Source of the DNA: Sphaeroforma sirkka
Lineage: Eukaryota; Opisthokonta; Ichthyosporea; Ichthyophonida
Direction: 5' to 3'
NCBI GenBank assembly: GCA_001586965.3
Contig: LUCW03001496.1
Span: 292,501 to 325,632, forward strand
Length of the DNA: 33,132 bases
Below are positions 9,580 to 20,627 of this stretch, piece by piece; positions within the stretch are counted from its first letter, which is position 1; each line of letters starts with the position of its first letter. The notes beneath the pieces are model-generated. The model was not told the DNA's origin. It did not search any database and saw only the letters and a list, made by a program, of their open reading frames with translations. Position numbers and translations under genes: made by a program.

Positions 9580-9785
9580 AGGTGTGTATGGCTGCATGCC
9601 GTTCATATTTCGGATGGACGCCATTTGTCCGTGTATTTTGAGTACTTTGAGTACTTGCAGGTGTGGAATATCTAGATATTAGGTGTGTATGGCTGTATTT
9701 AACTAACTACGCCGTTCCCATTTCGGATTTTCGGATGGACGCCTTTTGCCCGTGTCTATGAGTATTTAGAGTACTTGCAGGTGAC
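9580..9785. repeat. ~100-bp tandem duplication
   Basis: Two copies of ggtgtgtatggctg, catttcggat, ggatggacgcc, gtgagtac-type and gagtacttgcaggtg blocks, starting at about 9580 and 9681, moderately diverged. Confidence 0.7.
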
Positions 9786-10198
9786 TGTCCGACCCTGGAC
9801 CACGCTCTCATTGTATTTTATATTTAAGATCCACAGTAGCTATTGTGGCCTGCAACATTACAACACGAACAAAACAAAATAAAAGCTAGACGCTCAGTCC
9901 TCAGATGAGCGATGACGTCTGTCCGATCAGGAGTCCAGGACCACTCATATAGGTAAAGGCATTTATTTACCAAGATACGCGGTCATGCACGTTCCCAGAG
10001 CAACGTGTGTGGGACTGTGAGTTTTAGGTCCTGAGCCGAAGTTTGGATATTGAGGACTTGAGGACTTGAGGACCCAAGTCCCAAGGTGTATGCCGTAAGC
10101 ACGTTACGCCTTACGGTCACAGCGACATGTGCGACAGTTATAGGATGCAGACGAGATCAAAGTTGCGCAGAAACATTGCATTTGGAATTGGAGGTGCA

Positions 10199-10221
10199 AA
10201 ATTCTGAAACCTTCAGAATTT
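10199..10221. repeat. Perfect 10-bp inverted repeat, 3-nt loop
   Basis: Aaattctgaa, spacer acc, ttcagaattt. No U-tract or gene context gives it a role. Confidence 0.6.
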
Positions 10222-10950
10222 GAGGCGGCTAAACGGCCAGTGGTGCAGCGCTCCAGCCGAGAACTACAACATTAGCGAAATCGCTTGTTGTTGTAGCTAT
10301 TTAGTTAAACTCTCATCTGTGGTGTCAATTATAGGATGTCTGAATAACTTGGCATGCGAGTCTCTCAATTCAGTGGTACAAATGTCACGAGCTTCCGGCT
10401 ATGTGATAAAGTATAGTCCATAATTGCAGTACATAGAATGTCTTTCTGAACACGATTGTGCGTTGCAGGTTTGAAATGTCCCTGCCGACTGTCAAGATGC
10501 ATTGCTTGTGGCTATTGAGAGACTCTTCTATTTATGACGAGTATTATAGATAACACTAGAATGGTTCAAGGGCAGCGTGCTTTCCTTTTCAACTCATCGT
10601 TTCGCACGCCCCAAACTGTGGAACCACTAGCTTTGTCGTGGTCGCACTCTCTTCAGCGATTCACCCAGAACAACAACTCAGCACGTATACTTGCACTGAA
10701 GAAAAAAAACATAGCCACCTAAAACAGAACAGGGCATATTCTCTCAATGATAACGTATTTATTGATACGTACATTCTATGACCAGCAGGGGGAAACATGT
10801 TTACTATTAGGTCGTGTCTGGCATTATTGTGTACAATGGACAAGCATGACACCTGACGCGTGCCAATGGCCGAACTTATCCTCGCCAATCGATGCCCTAC
10901 ATACAGCACAAGGAATATCAACAATCTATTACCGATTGTGGTTTGAAATG

Positions 10951-11025
10951 TTTCAAATTTGTCCCAATATTATAGTTTCAAATTTGACTCAATATTATAG
11001 TTTCAAATTTGTCCCAATATTACAG
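10951..11025. repeat. Three exact-length 25-bp tandem repeats
   Basis: Units at 10951, 10976 and 11001, consensus tttcaaatttgtcccaatat plus tatag, with one or two substitutions each. Confidence 0.85.
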
Positions 11026-12204
11026 ACGTCTACAAGTAGAATTCGGACTGAATTTGATTCATAGGATTTTGAATAATAGAGTTATGTCTGTAGTGAATAG
11101 CAGAGCGATCACTTCCAGAGTCAGACCAGGTCTCATTCTGACTTATAAACTCTATGGTGCACACATCCAAGAATCGGGGTTTTCCGGTACATTTTGGGTC
11201 AGAATTTGGAAAAGAATGCGTCAATGTCTTCGCCTTGTGACGAGAGCTATCTACTATCCGAGGCAAAATTGCTATAAAATTAATTCAGTATTATAAATGA
11301 CATATGTATGTGGTCTTGAGCCAGCACCCAAAAATTGGGACACAACACGTATATCTGCCCATTATTTATTTATTTTTACTGTGAAACTCTAATTTTTATT
11401 GTGAATCTTTTTGTATTCTATCATGCATACCAATCATGCATATTCTACGATAAAATACAAGTGTGTTTTCCTTAGTTTTGGACTTGAACATGACGCAAAT
11501 CACTTTCAGCAGTCTCTTCTTGAGATCGAATCTCTCTCACCGCTCATAGCTTAATATACCAACTCGTCGATTGCATCCATTGAAAATGTTGAACACACCC
11601 AAGCCTCGTTTCTTATGACCGATATCTCTTGGAATATATGCATCTATACTTGAAGGGGGTGACCGTGATTGCTGCATCCTTCGCGCAGAAGAAGATACTT
11701 TGCATCGTAGAGTATCAGATAGGGTACATCTAAGCATAGATCAATCAATTCTAGACCAACATATTAAATCAATATACTTTATTTATAAATAAGCGAGAGT
11801 GCTGAGAAAGATGAGTACGGAGACGCACGAGTAAATACAAAACCTAAATACAGACTGACTGAAAGTGTCTATTTAGTGTTTTAGCATATCAGCAAAAATC
11901 GGCAAATTTGGCAACATTATTTTTTAATAAAAGCCAATATCAAAATTTCTAACCGGCTATCCTTCAGTTCGATGAAAGGAGCTCAAAACTGAAAACCGTC
12001 GAGGAATCCAATTTCGAGTCATAAAAATATAATGATGGGTCAAGTTGTATGGTTAGGAAAGAAGTGGGCGGGAAGGAGCAAGCCAGACCAGGTTCTTGGA
12101 TGTGCGCAACTGTGCACCGTCGGCGCCAGAACCACTTTTAAGAGTCAATAGACATCAAAAGTGCGAGACTGTTGACACTTGTTCGGACGATGTTTAGTCC
12201 GATC

Positions 12205-12440
12205 AGGCATATTATTTATTTTATTTCTTTAGAGAGGAACCAAAGGGTCATGACACTTGACAGTGTTGTCACTTGCATTTTTTAAAAAAAGTAGGAACTA
12301 TCAACAATGATCATATGTTGAATGTCAGTTCCTACTTTGTAAATATTGTGACACTTCAGTCTGTTTGGCTTCGTGACATACGATGACGCTGACAGGTAGT
12401 GCAACTATAGTCACATGATTAAATAAATAATAACACAACT
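12205..12440. mobile_element. Possible foldback or MITE-like element
   Basis: Outer arms tattatttatttta (about 12209) and taaataaataata (about 12421) are complementary. An inner perfect pair agtaggaact (about 12290) and agttcctact (about 12327) flanks a 27-nt centre, with weaker pairing between (tgtcac with gtgaca). No target duplication was identified. Confidence 0.35.
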
Positions 12441-12443
12441 AGA

Positions 12444-12460
12444 GAGGCGGTCCCCGCCTC
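12444..12460. promoter_or_regulatory. GC-rich hairpin upstream of the DHRS4-like gene
   Basis: Gaggcgg, loop tcc, ccgcctc, followed by ccccggtaccctgtccccgg. This GC-rich patch stands out in AT-rich DNA about 140 bp before the start codon, so it may be part of the promoter. No TATA box is obvious. Confidence 0.3.
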
Positions 12461-12597
12461 CCCGGTACCCTGTCCCCGGTCCATGATATGTACAAGTGAA
12501 AAGATGGATAAGTATGTTGGTTTCAACGTCGTATTCCTCTCAAACTTGTCATTGCAACGGTAGTATTAACCTTCCTAACCCCTAAATAACTCACAGA

Positions 12598-12789
12598 ATG
12601 TTCAATGCATCTCTTCGCGCTCTGAGCGCTGTACCCAAAACCACAGCTGCTCGTCTCATGTCCACTGTCAGCTGCAGACGCCTTGTCGGGAAAACTGCGT
12701 ATGTGCATTTCTATATACCTCACATCTATGTATGATTTAGATATTTGGAAGTCTAAAATAAACAATCTCGAGTGACGGATCGTGGATAG

Positions 12790-12823
<34 letters not shown>

Positions 12824-12969
12824 AATGTGTGAATGTGTGTGAGAGTGTGTGTAATATCCATGAATATATATATATATAATGTGTGTATGCGTGTGTGTTT
12901 TTGTTTGAGTATGTATGTTTTTGTGCTCGTGTGCATGTGTGTGTGCTCGCGAGTATTTTTGTGTAGGTG

Positions 12970-13005
<36 letters not shown>

Positions 13006-16000
13006 GTGTGTGTGTGTGTGTGCTTATATATATGTGTGTGCCTGTGTGTGTGTTTGTGTATCCCACTTTCCTGTGCATAAGACGACTAAGTTAGATTAAT
13101 AAAGCGACAATTCTGAGATCAGCAAACTTGCACGAATAGTATCTCCATTCTAACGAGATTCAACGGAGGCGTTGCAAAAAGTCTGGACAAAAGACGGTAC
13201 TCCAAAATAGGAATTCGTTTCCTTTGACTGTCAGATCTCTAAGATGCGAATAGTACTGTTGTGTACTATTGTTTTGATTGAACGATCTCATATGCTTTTC
13301 TTATCTTCTTTATTATGCGATGCTGAAATATTATTTGATTCTTTGGTATGTAGTCTCGTGACAGGTTCTACCGCTGGAATCGGATATGCTATTGCCAAAC
13401 GATTGGGTGAGGTAAGATATTTCAATATGTACTTCTGTTGCGATCCTCATTTTTGAACTTCGCTGACGTTTGAGCTTTTTTTACCCATTTGAATACATAT
13501 GGGGTCGATATAAGGAGAGTAAGCCTTACGAAATACCTTCACTCATAATGTATTCACGGGCGTATTCTAAATCCTGCTACCAAATGTTTATGCTCAATTC
13601 TCTTGCCCACATTATCGATGGACCTATAGGAAGGTGCGCACGTTGTTGTGGCTAGTCGTAAACAAGAGAATGTAGACAAGACTGTGAAGGAGTTGTCTGA
13701 CTTGGGTATTAGTGTTGAGGGGTGTGCCTGCCATGTGGGCAAGGCAGAAGATCGTCAGAAGCTCATCGATGTTGCCGTGGGCAAAACAGGTACGGAAGAG
13801 TCATGTTCTGTATAGTTTTAGCATTACTATATGCTGGTATATCCTATTCTTTTTATTTTTAGCATTACTATATGCGGGTATATCCTATTCTGTATAGTTT
13901 AAGCATTACTATATGTCGGGTATATCCTGAGTTTTTTTGTTATCATAGAAGGTGCGTTTAGTTGCAGACTTGTCTCATACACCAATTTCAATGCCATATG
14001 TGCATATACTCAGGTCCCATTCCTGATTGCTGTAAATAATGAATTGTTACTGTCTTCCTTGTGACGAGTAATATTGTGTAACAATATCTGCTCGTGTGTG
14101 TTTGTGGTTTTGTTTCGTACGCCTGAACATACCTTACTTGCAACTCTACTTTCTACGAGAACACACAACGCAACAATTCACTGGTGCCTGCTAGCTGTGT
14201 TCAATGTGGGACGCAGTCGCTGGCATGATCGTACAGATTCAACTTCGAATACATCTATATGTGGCTTCCGCCAGGGCATCTGTCTGTTGATCTACATCCC
14301 ACTTGCCATTCAACAGGATCGCTCGATATACTCGTGAACAATGTGGGCACCAATCCGCACTACGGACCAATGATCGAGACGCCCGAGAGTGCGTGGGACA
14401 AGATTTTCGACAACAATGTTAAGGCTACATTCCTCATGACACAGCTCGCGTACCCGTATCTCAAGAGCACTGGCAATTCATCGGTCACCATCATCTCTTC
14501 TGTAAGTGGGTCTCCGGGTCTCAAATTGTATTCATGTGTTGCTAGGTAAACAAATACGAATTCAGAGAACCATAGTCTCCCTCCATCTATCGCGCTGGCA
14601 CTGCCAGTGTCAGAATATCGACTATATATGCAATGTTTGTATGGTACACATGCGCGTAGACAGACGCATGTGGAAGCTCACTCTTACCTAGATCAACCCT
14701 CCAGCAGTCTGGAATATTCTATCGGGCGTGAAATCTAATGAAGCTCTGCTTACGTGGCACACATGTTGTGCATGTTCTACCTAGTAACGTTATCATGCAA
14801 ATGTCCCGCTCAGACAAACAAACACTATCCTACAAATGAAATAATACATGCCTATACCAATTCCATGGTGCTTGCTTCATTCATCGGAAACCGGATACAG
14901 CTGCCAAATGCATACCAATACCTACACGATCGCGCATCTGAGTGTATTTTCATTTTGCATCAGTACACATATTTGGACGCACTATTGATGATATACATAT
15001 GGCCCTCACTATGAAAATGCGATACAGAGCAGTAGGTAGTTTTTGGAATTCTCATACCAAGAATTGCAATCTGCAGATTGCAGGGTACGAATCACTACAA
15101 GGTCTAGGGGCGTACAGTGCCAGTAAAACTGCACTTCACGGTCTCGTTCAGCATCTTGCAAAGGTACGTGTCTCCTACGTTATTTCTGGGTTTGCGTGTA
15201 GTTAATCAATCTGAGCCGATTGTTACAAGCAAGAACGCAGCTTCCATTGAGCGGCAGCGTCTTTAGAGTACGTGGGGCTACAGATGGATATGTGCGACGC
15301 CCATTCCTCTGAAACATATCCGCTTAATATGAACGCAGGAATTAGGACAGGACGGCATCAGGGTGAACGGAGTCGCTCCTGGAATCGTACGCACCGGTTT
15401 CAGGTGAGTATGAGCTGTAACGTCAAATGAAAATGCAAAGTCAACATGAATCCGTCTAAATTGCATTCGAGGTCTCACGTTTCGCGCTCACGGCCATACA
15501 ACTAGTATATACTGTAGATGACAGCATTCCAAGGTATTTTCGACTGTTCGCGAAATTCTGAACAAAGCAGACTAATTCAGTGACTGTGTATGTTCATCCT
15601 CAGTGATGCACTGACCAGCAACGACAAGATGATGAATATGTTCCTGAAGACTCTTCCTTTGGGCAAGGTGGCTGTGCCCGAACAGATCGCCGGCACTGGT
15701 AAGTGTATTGTCGTACTCACCCATGTAGTGGTTGCGTGTATTGTTGTACTCACCCATATCAAATTATTCACTGCACCCCATGCATGTATATATACTGGTA
15801 AGCTGATTGCGCTCCACTGTCTATAATTCGTTCAATATCAGATAAGGCCAAAGTGTAACTATGCATACAAGGGGCACAATGTTGTGTGCTCCTCTTACAG
15901 CATTTGATATGCGCCTTTGTATGTATCGGATCGATATTACTGCGAAGCGTGTACGCAATGCATCGCAACGAATTCCAGAAACTAATCTTCACATAAATTG

Positions 16001-16262
16001 TTCTCGAGTTACACCTTAATCTATGCTAAACTCTGCGCATGTGGCATTACCATTTGTGTCATGAATGCTAATCGTTCTGAGACTTACATCATCATGTGAT
16101 TCGAGAAGTGATAGTATCTCTATCGTTCTGACTATAACTTTTGAGCTTTTGTGCTTCTTCATACTAAATGGAATTTCAGTGGCCTATCTTTCCTCCGAGG
16201 ATGCTTCGTATGTGACAGGAGAAAATCTCGTAGTGGCTGGCGGCATGAGAAGCCGATTGTAA
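12598..16262 (+). CDS. DHRS4: DHRS4-like NADP(H)-dependent short-chain dehydrogenase/reductase
   Basis: Eight exons: 12598-12698, 13354-13411, 13630-13789, 14317-14501, 15077-15163, 15339-15403, 15604-15698, 16180-16262. All junctions are GT-AG and in phase, giving 277 aa, about the length of human DHRS4. Visible motifs: cofactor loop [21 protein letters not shown] (basic residues typical of NADP(H) use), the NNVG motif in [17 protein letters not shown], a catalytic Ser in TIISS, YSASK (Tyr and Lys), [10 protein letters not shown] and [20 protein letters not shown] and the SRL terminus closely match DHRS4. The family reduces carbonyl compounds such as retinal and diketones. The C-terminal SRL is a PTS1 peroxisomal signal. 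The N-terminus ([20 protein letters not shown]) is Ser/Arg/Ala-rich without acidic residues and could act as a mitochondrial presequence. No lesions seen. Confidence 0.93.
12791..13062. repeat. (TA)n/(TG)n microsatellites in intron 1
   Basis: Alternating TA and TG tracts within the first intron of the DHRS4-like gene. Open frames across them are repeat artefacts. Confidence 0.9.
13805..13930. repeat. ~45-bp tandem repeat in intron 3, three copies
   Basis: Tagcattactatatg followed by gggtatatcctattct recurs three times, starting about 15 bp after the donor at 13790. Confidence 0.8.
15698..15760. repeat. ~31-bp duplication next to the intron 7 donor
   Basis: Tgtattgtcgtactcaccca is repeated as tgtattgttgtactcaccca 31 bp later, starting directly after the donor gtaag at 15699. 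Confidence 0.75.
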
Positions 16263-16263
16263 A

Positions 16264-18199
16264 CTGCCCTCCTGTTTACGTAACTAAGTCGTACCATACA
16301 TTTGGAAAAAAATGTTCGGAGGGGATTCGACACAATAAATAAGATTATATATTCTCTGCTAGTCCACGATACAGTCCACATTATGAGTCAATTTGGCCTT
16401 CATGTTAGTCAATCTTGATTTGAAATACTTCATACAAGTTATGGATAGGCATCTTAGTCCTTGTAATATCTCCTCTGACCCAAGAACCGATTTGTACTGA
16501 ATCTCGTCGCGTGCTTTGTTTGAAGATGCCGGCATCTGACCTATCAAGCCTGCACAAATTTCAATATGACATCTACATAATTCTCAAGTGATTTTTAATG
16601 ACTGACACTGAATGCAGAGCTAACAAGAATACCAATCAGGAAATGTGTGTGATATTTTGAGCCATTCGTAGTCTGCAACTAGTCCAACGGGCGCGATGTC
16701 ACCTAATGAAAAAAGGAAAAAAGGTGATTTCTATAGCGCACCTTTGATGGGAGGAATCTGTTGAATCTGTTTATTCTCTAATTTTTGCAAGCGAAGGCTG
16801 GTTCAACATACCAAATCCAACTCAAATATCCGATACACTTGGGAGGCTCCTATCGCATCCCCAATTTGTTGCTGGTTGCGCACTGTTAGAGGACGCCAAC
16901 CGCAATCGACCATCATGCACTGTGGTAGCAAATATCCTCTCTGCACGGTTTTGCTAGGACTATGATTACTTTCGCGGATCCTTTCAGCTTGTAGCCTCTT
17001 TTTACCTCACGATCATTCGCGTGAACCGCATAGAGTGACCCACTTTATAGCTATCCATGTTATATTGCTTGTCAGTAGTGCGTTTACCCATGACATACCG
17101 TGGAAAGGTTATATACATTTTATGACAATGTTCAAAAGTGCAAGGTACATTTGCCGGTGATCCTTCATCCCGATTTTCTTTCCCGTTCTCTCCTTCCTTC
17201 CTTTTGTTCTTCTCCAGACTAGAAACTCAAAAGGTTTTGTATGTACAGGAATGGAATGTATTTTGATATAAAATAGTGTGAGTATCTATCATCAGTCAGA
17301 GGGCATCTACGAGCTCATGAACAAACGTATATTTACTCTAACACAAAGGGACATTCTATAACATCGACAAATATACAACTCGCCATATCGACAGTGTTAA
17401 ATATCAAATGATTGTAAACAATTGGGCAATTACCAATACTGAAATTGTTATATACCACGATGTGCATTCAAAAAAAAAATCGTCGACGGTGATCAAGTAC
17501 TGGCTACACTATCGAGCACTAGATAAGTTCAGTGTGAGGGGTGACTAAAGAACAAATATATACTCTTCTCTGCCCTATATATATAACAGACCTGGGCACC
17601 AATACGTAGGGAACTGGACTGACTTGACTGAGTGACTAGGGAAGCGTTCACAGATGGGCATCATCAGTAGCTATCCCGTGCCTGTGGCAACCAAATGGTG
17701 TAATTTGTAAAATTAGCGAGTTCCTGACAAAATAGGCTCACATGTATATGTATAACTGAGAATTCATAAAACCAAATTGCAAGTGCTGAACAGAACCAGT
17801 TTGTTTAGATATTCAGAAGACACTTACGTAAAGTACGGAAGAGCGAGTTCCTATAGTTTACATTTGGTGATTTTTGAAATGGTATTTGTTTTCCAACAGC
17901 GTATCTTTTAGCTCACTACGAGTGCAGAAGCTAGCGATACTGAACTTTTTAATGACTTGAGTTGAATTACGTATACCTCATTTATAGTATCTTACAGTCA
18001 GCCCGGTTAAGCCGACTTGACATGCTTTTACGTGAATATTATATGATGGGGCAAAATAAAAAGGAACGATAAATCAAAAGTCAAATATGACGAAAAGCAG
18101 ACGAAGTTTGTCGGAGAAAAACTATGAGAGAAGCGACAAACAAGTCTACAACGGCGAAACGCGCTTCTGAGGCGTCAAAATCAGGTGCCCACACTTTTA
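16264..18199. other. Intergenic DNA, nothing recognised
   Basis: No open frame above ~65 codons shows a domain, and no strong repeat is visible. Confidence 0.6.
16334..16339 (+). terminator. Candidate poly(A) signal of the DHRS4-like gene
   Basis: AATAAA lies 72 bp after the TAA stop codon, followed by T-rich sequence. Confidence 0.55.
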
Positions 18200-20627
18200 T
18201 TAGGGTTTAGGGTTTAGGTACCTTTATTTGTTTACACGCTATTGCTATATACAATGCCTGATGTCCGGGGTGGACTTGTGGCTACCGGCAGGTGTTGGCA
18301 GTTCCCGTGACCCCGCTTTTCAGGGGAGGGCGAACTGGACTATCTAAGGGCTGAGTCTTTTGCGGTCTGGGGTTGTTGTACTTGTTGAGTTGTTTTCTTT
18401 GGCTGTACTTGTCTAGTTGGTAGTGGTGTGGGCGTTTGACAACCGTAACTGGATTGACACAGAGTCTATGAGTACGCTGTGACAGATATGCAGATCGTTT
18501 CATTGAATATGAGGTATGATACAGTGGCTTACCAGTGTATCATACTCACTACCGCATCACCGGGTCGCGATGTGCGACTGTGCCTGCCGGTGGGCATTCA
18601 GGGAGGGTGTGGTCGGGGCGGGGGGCGTTTCATCGCGCTGTGTTCGTTGATATATGTGCTAATCAACTTCAAGTCAAAGCATATTTGTCGCGCGCATCTT
18701 CGCCAGCGACTGATCAAGTCAGGCGGAGTCACGCTACTACATATGTAAGATAGTGTAATGTCTATTGGGATGTCATTGTCGGAGTCCTGGTCAATGTCAA
18801 ACAGGGGGTGTATGTGGTGGTTTGGGAGTTTGCGTGTCCAGTCTGGGGTGCCGCTATATAGGCACTAGCCTCTGGATGTAGTGTGTTGAAATCCATTTGC
18901 GGATTATCTATACATAGTGTTCTGTGGGCTTATTCGAAGCGACGTCTGCGCTCTAACGAAGGCCAGGCATAATCGTTTTGTGGGTGTTCGGAGTCTATGA
19001 GAAGCATGTGTACTATTGTGGTCATGAATCGCGGCACTGGGAACACACAATTTATCAGTACTTGGGGTGGTATGGGTCTTTTGTGCAAGTACACCAATTG
19101 GTCGTGTAGTGTGAGTATGTCGGTGTAGCGCTTACGGGTGATTAGGACGTCAAGTAGGTTGCTATCAACTACAATCTCTTTCTGTGGTGAGATGAGTTTG
19201 GACATGTAGGGGAGCACGAGGGGACAATTGAAGTGTGATGTGGTGAAAGGTGTTTTGCTGCAGCCAATGCATGTGAGACCTGCCGGGGTCTTTTCTAGCG
19301 TGAACATATACCTGTTCGTGACGTACAGTAACTATCGTTGGTACTCTGAATAGGAGACTGCTGAAGCTGTGATGTTCGAGTGGCGTGTCGAGTCGGTACC
19401 GCTCTTCCTCGCCTGGATAGATGAGTCCAAATCGGAGTTCGCGAGCCGCTTGTCGATGTAGCGCGCTTTCCTTTTTGTTTGGCTTTTTGTTTGTGTATGC
19501 TTGTTTCAGTTTCCTGTATGTTATGAACGGAGGGTAGTGAAGTACGTTCTCGCGAGCGAGCATAGTGAGTCTCATAGGGGTAAATATGGTTGCCTGTTTG
19601 CCCAGATATTCCTGTAAAGGATTTCTGTGTGACATGCGAGTTATGTGATTTATAAGACTCACGCATTGCCAAGTGCATAGTGCTCGTGTGTTGAGGAGTC
19701 CACAGAACTGAATTTGTTTCAGCATAGTTGGTGTGGCTTTTGTTGGGGTCTTTTTGTGCGCGGCAGGGGAGAGAATATATCCAGAGGCTTTATGAATTAT
19801 GGTATCGAGTTTGTCGAGTTATGTATTGATTTGTGATGTGAGCGAGTAGTGTGATAGTGGAATAAAAGCAAGACCGTAGGTGATTTTCGAAAGTATAAAT
19901 ACTCGGAAGATCATGAGCTTGTTGTGTGGGTGTAGGTGGATCCCAGCACGGAAGCCAAGAGGGTCGCTGTGGCTTATGGATTCATTCAGAGTATTTATAC
20001 GTGTTTCCAACATTTGTACGACGTCTATTCCTTTGGGGTCCCATAGGGAATCCCAAGTATCTAGCAGTGGGGTGGGCATCGATACTATTCAGTCCGAGCA
20101 TGAACTTGTGTGCTAGTTTGGGATTTTGCGGTGCTACCTATATCGATTTCTTTGGGTGAAATTCGTCACCGGAGCGTTTGCCCCATACATAAGCATGGTT
20201 GAGGCCTAACTGGAACTTGCTGTGATCGCGGTTGTATTGTGCCAGGTCGTCGACCCAGCTGAGAAAGCCTCGGGGGTCGACTTTGGCAAGGGTATCAAGT
20301 AGCGGGTCAATGTATATGTTGAAGAGTGTGGGGGTGATTGGATCTCCCTAAGTTAAACCATGAGCACGTGTGAACGTAGGCCCGAGGACTTGTTGATATG
20401 TAATACGAGAGACTACATTATGGTACATGTTTTGGAAGAGGGTGATCAATGGGGTGGGTACCCGTCGATTGTGTAGAAGGCGCCAGAGGCGATCGATTTT
20501 GAGTGAGTCATATACTTTCTTAATTTCCAGGAATACCTGGTGGGTGTATTGGGCTGTGGGGCTTGATTGATTGATCTATTTGCATAGGGTGAGGGCGTGT
20601 GTGAAGCATGAGTAGCCTGATTTGAAC
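18200..20627 (-). mobile_element. LINE-A copy 1, 5'-truncated non-LTR retrotransposon
   Basis: Reads on the minus strand. The 3' end carries AATAAA, GGTACC and a short CCTAAACCCTAAACCCTA tail (18200-18216) instead of poly(A). Going 5' there are ~380 bp of 3'UTR, then ORF2 remains: the C-terminal segment SVTPPDL (stop TGA at 18598), zinc-finger-like CIGCSKTPFTTSHFNC, and RT motifs SWVDDLAQY and GDPITPTLFNIYID. Several frame breaks make it non-functional. Sequence parallels copy 3 with scattered substitutions until 20627, where similarity stops. It keeps one reading frame through the C-terminus that copies 2 and 3 have lost, which shows that ORF2 extends further than those copies suggest. Confidence 0.88.

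Larger units (their letters stand above)
9233..12597. other. Intergenic DNA, no gene recognised
   Basis: AT-rich DNA with frequent stops; open frames of 60-105 codons show no domain. It contains the tandem repeats at 9580 and 10951, a small palindrome at 10199 and a possible foldback element at 12205. Part of the right end should be the DHRS4-like promoter. Confidence 0.6.

Noticed and set aside
8912-9682. 256-codon plus-strand open frame
   Set aside because: It overlaps the 178-aa gene in antisense; its Val/Asp/Gly-rich first part mirrors GC-rich codons of that gene and the rest is intergenic low complexity. The minus frame has a signal peptide and transmembrane helix, this one has nothing.
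18479-18748. 89-codon plus-strand frame also present at 26420 and 27358
   Set aside because: Antisense to the LINE-A ORF2 C-terminus and 3'UTR; its conservation simply follows the LINE copies.
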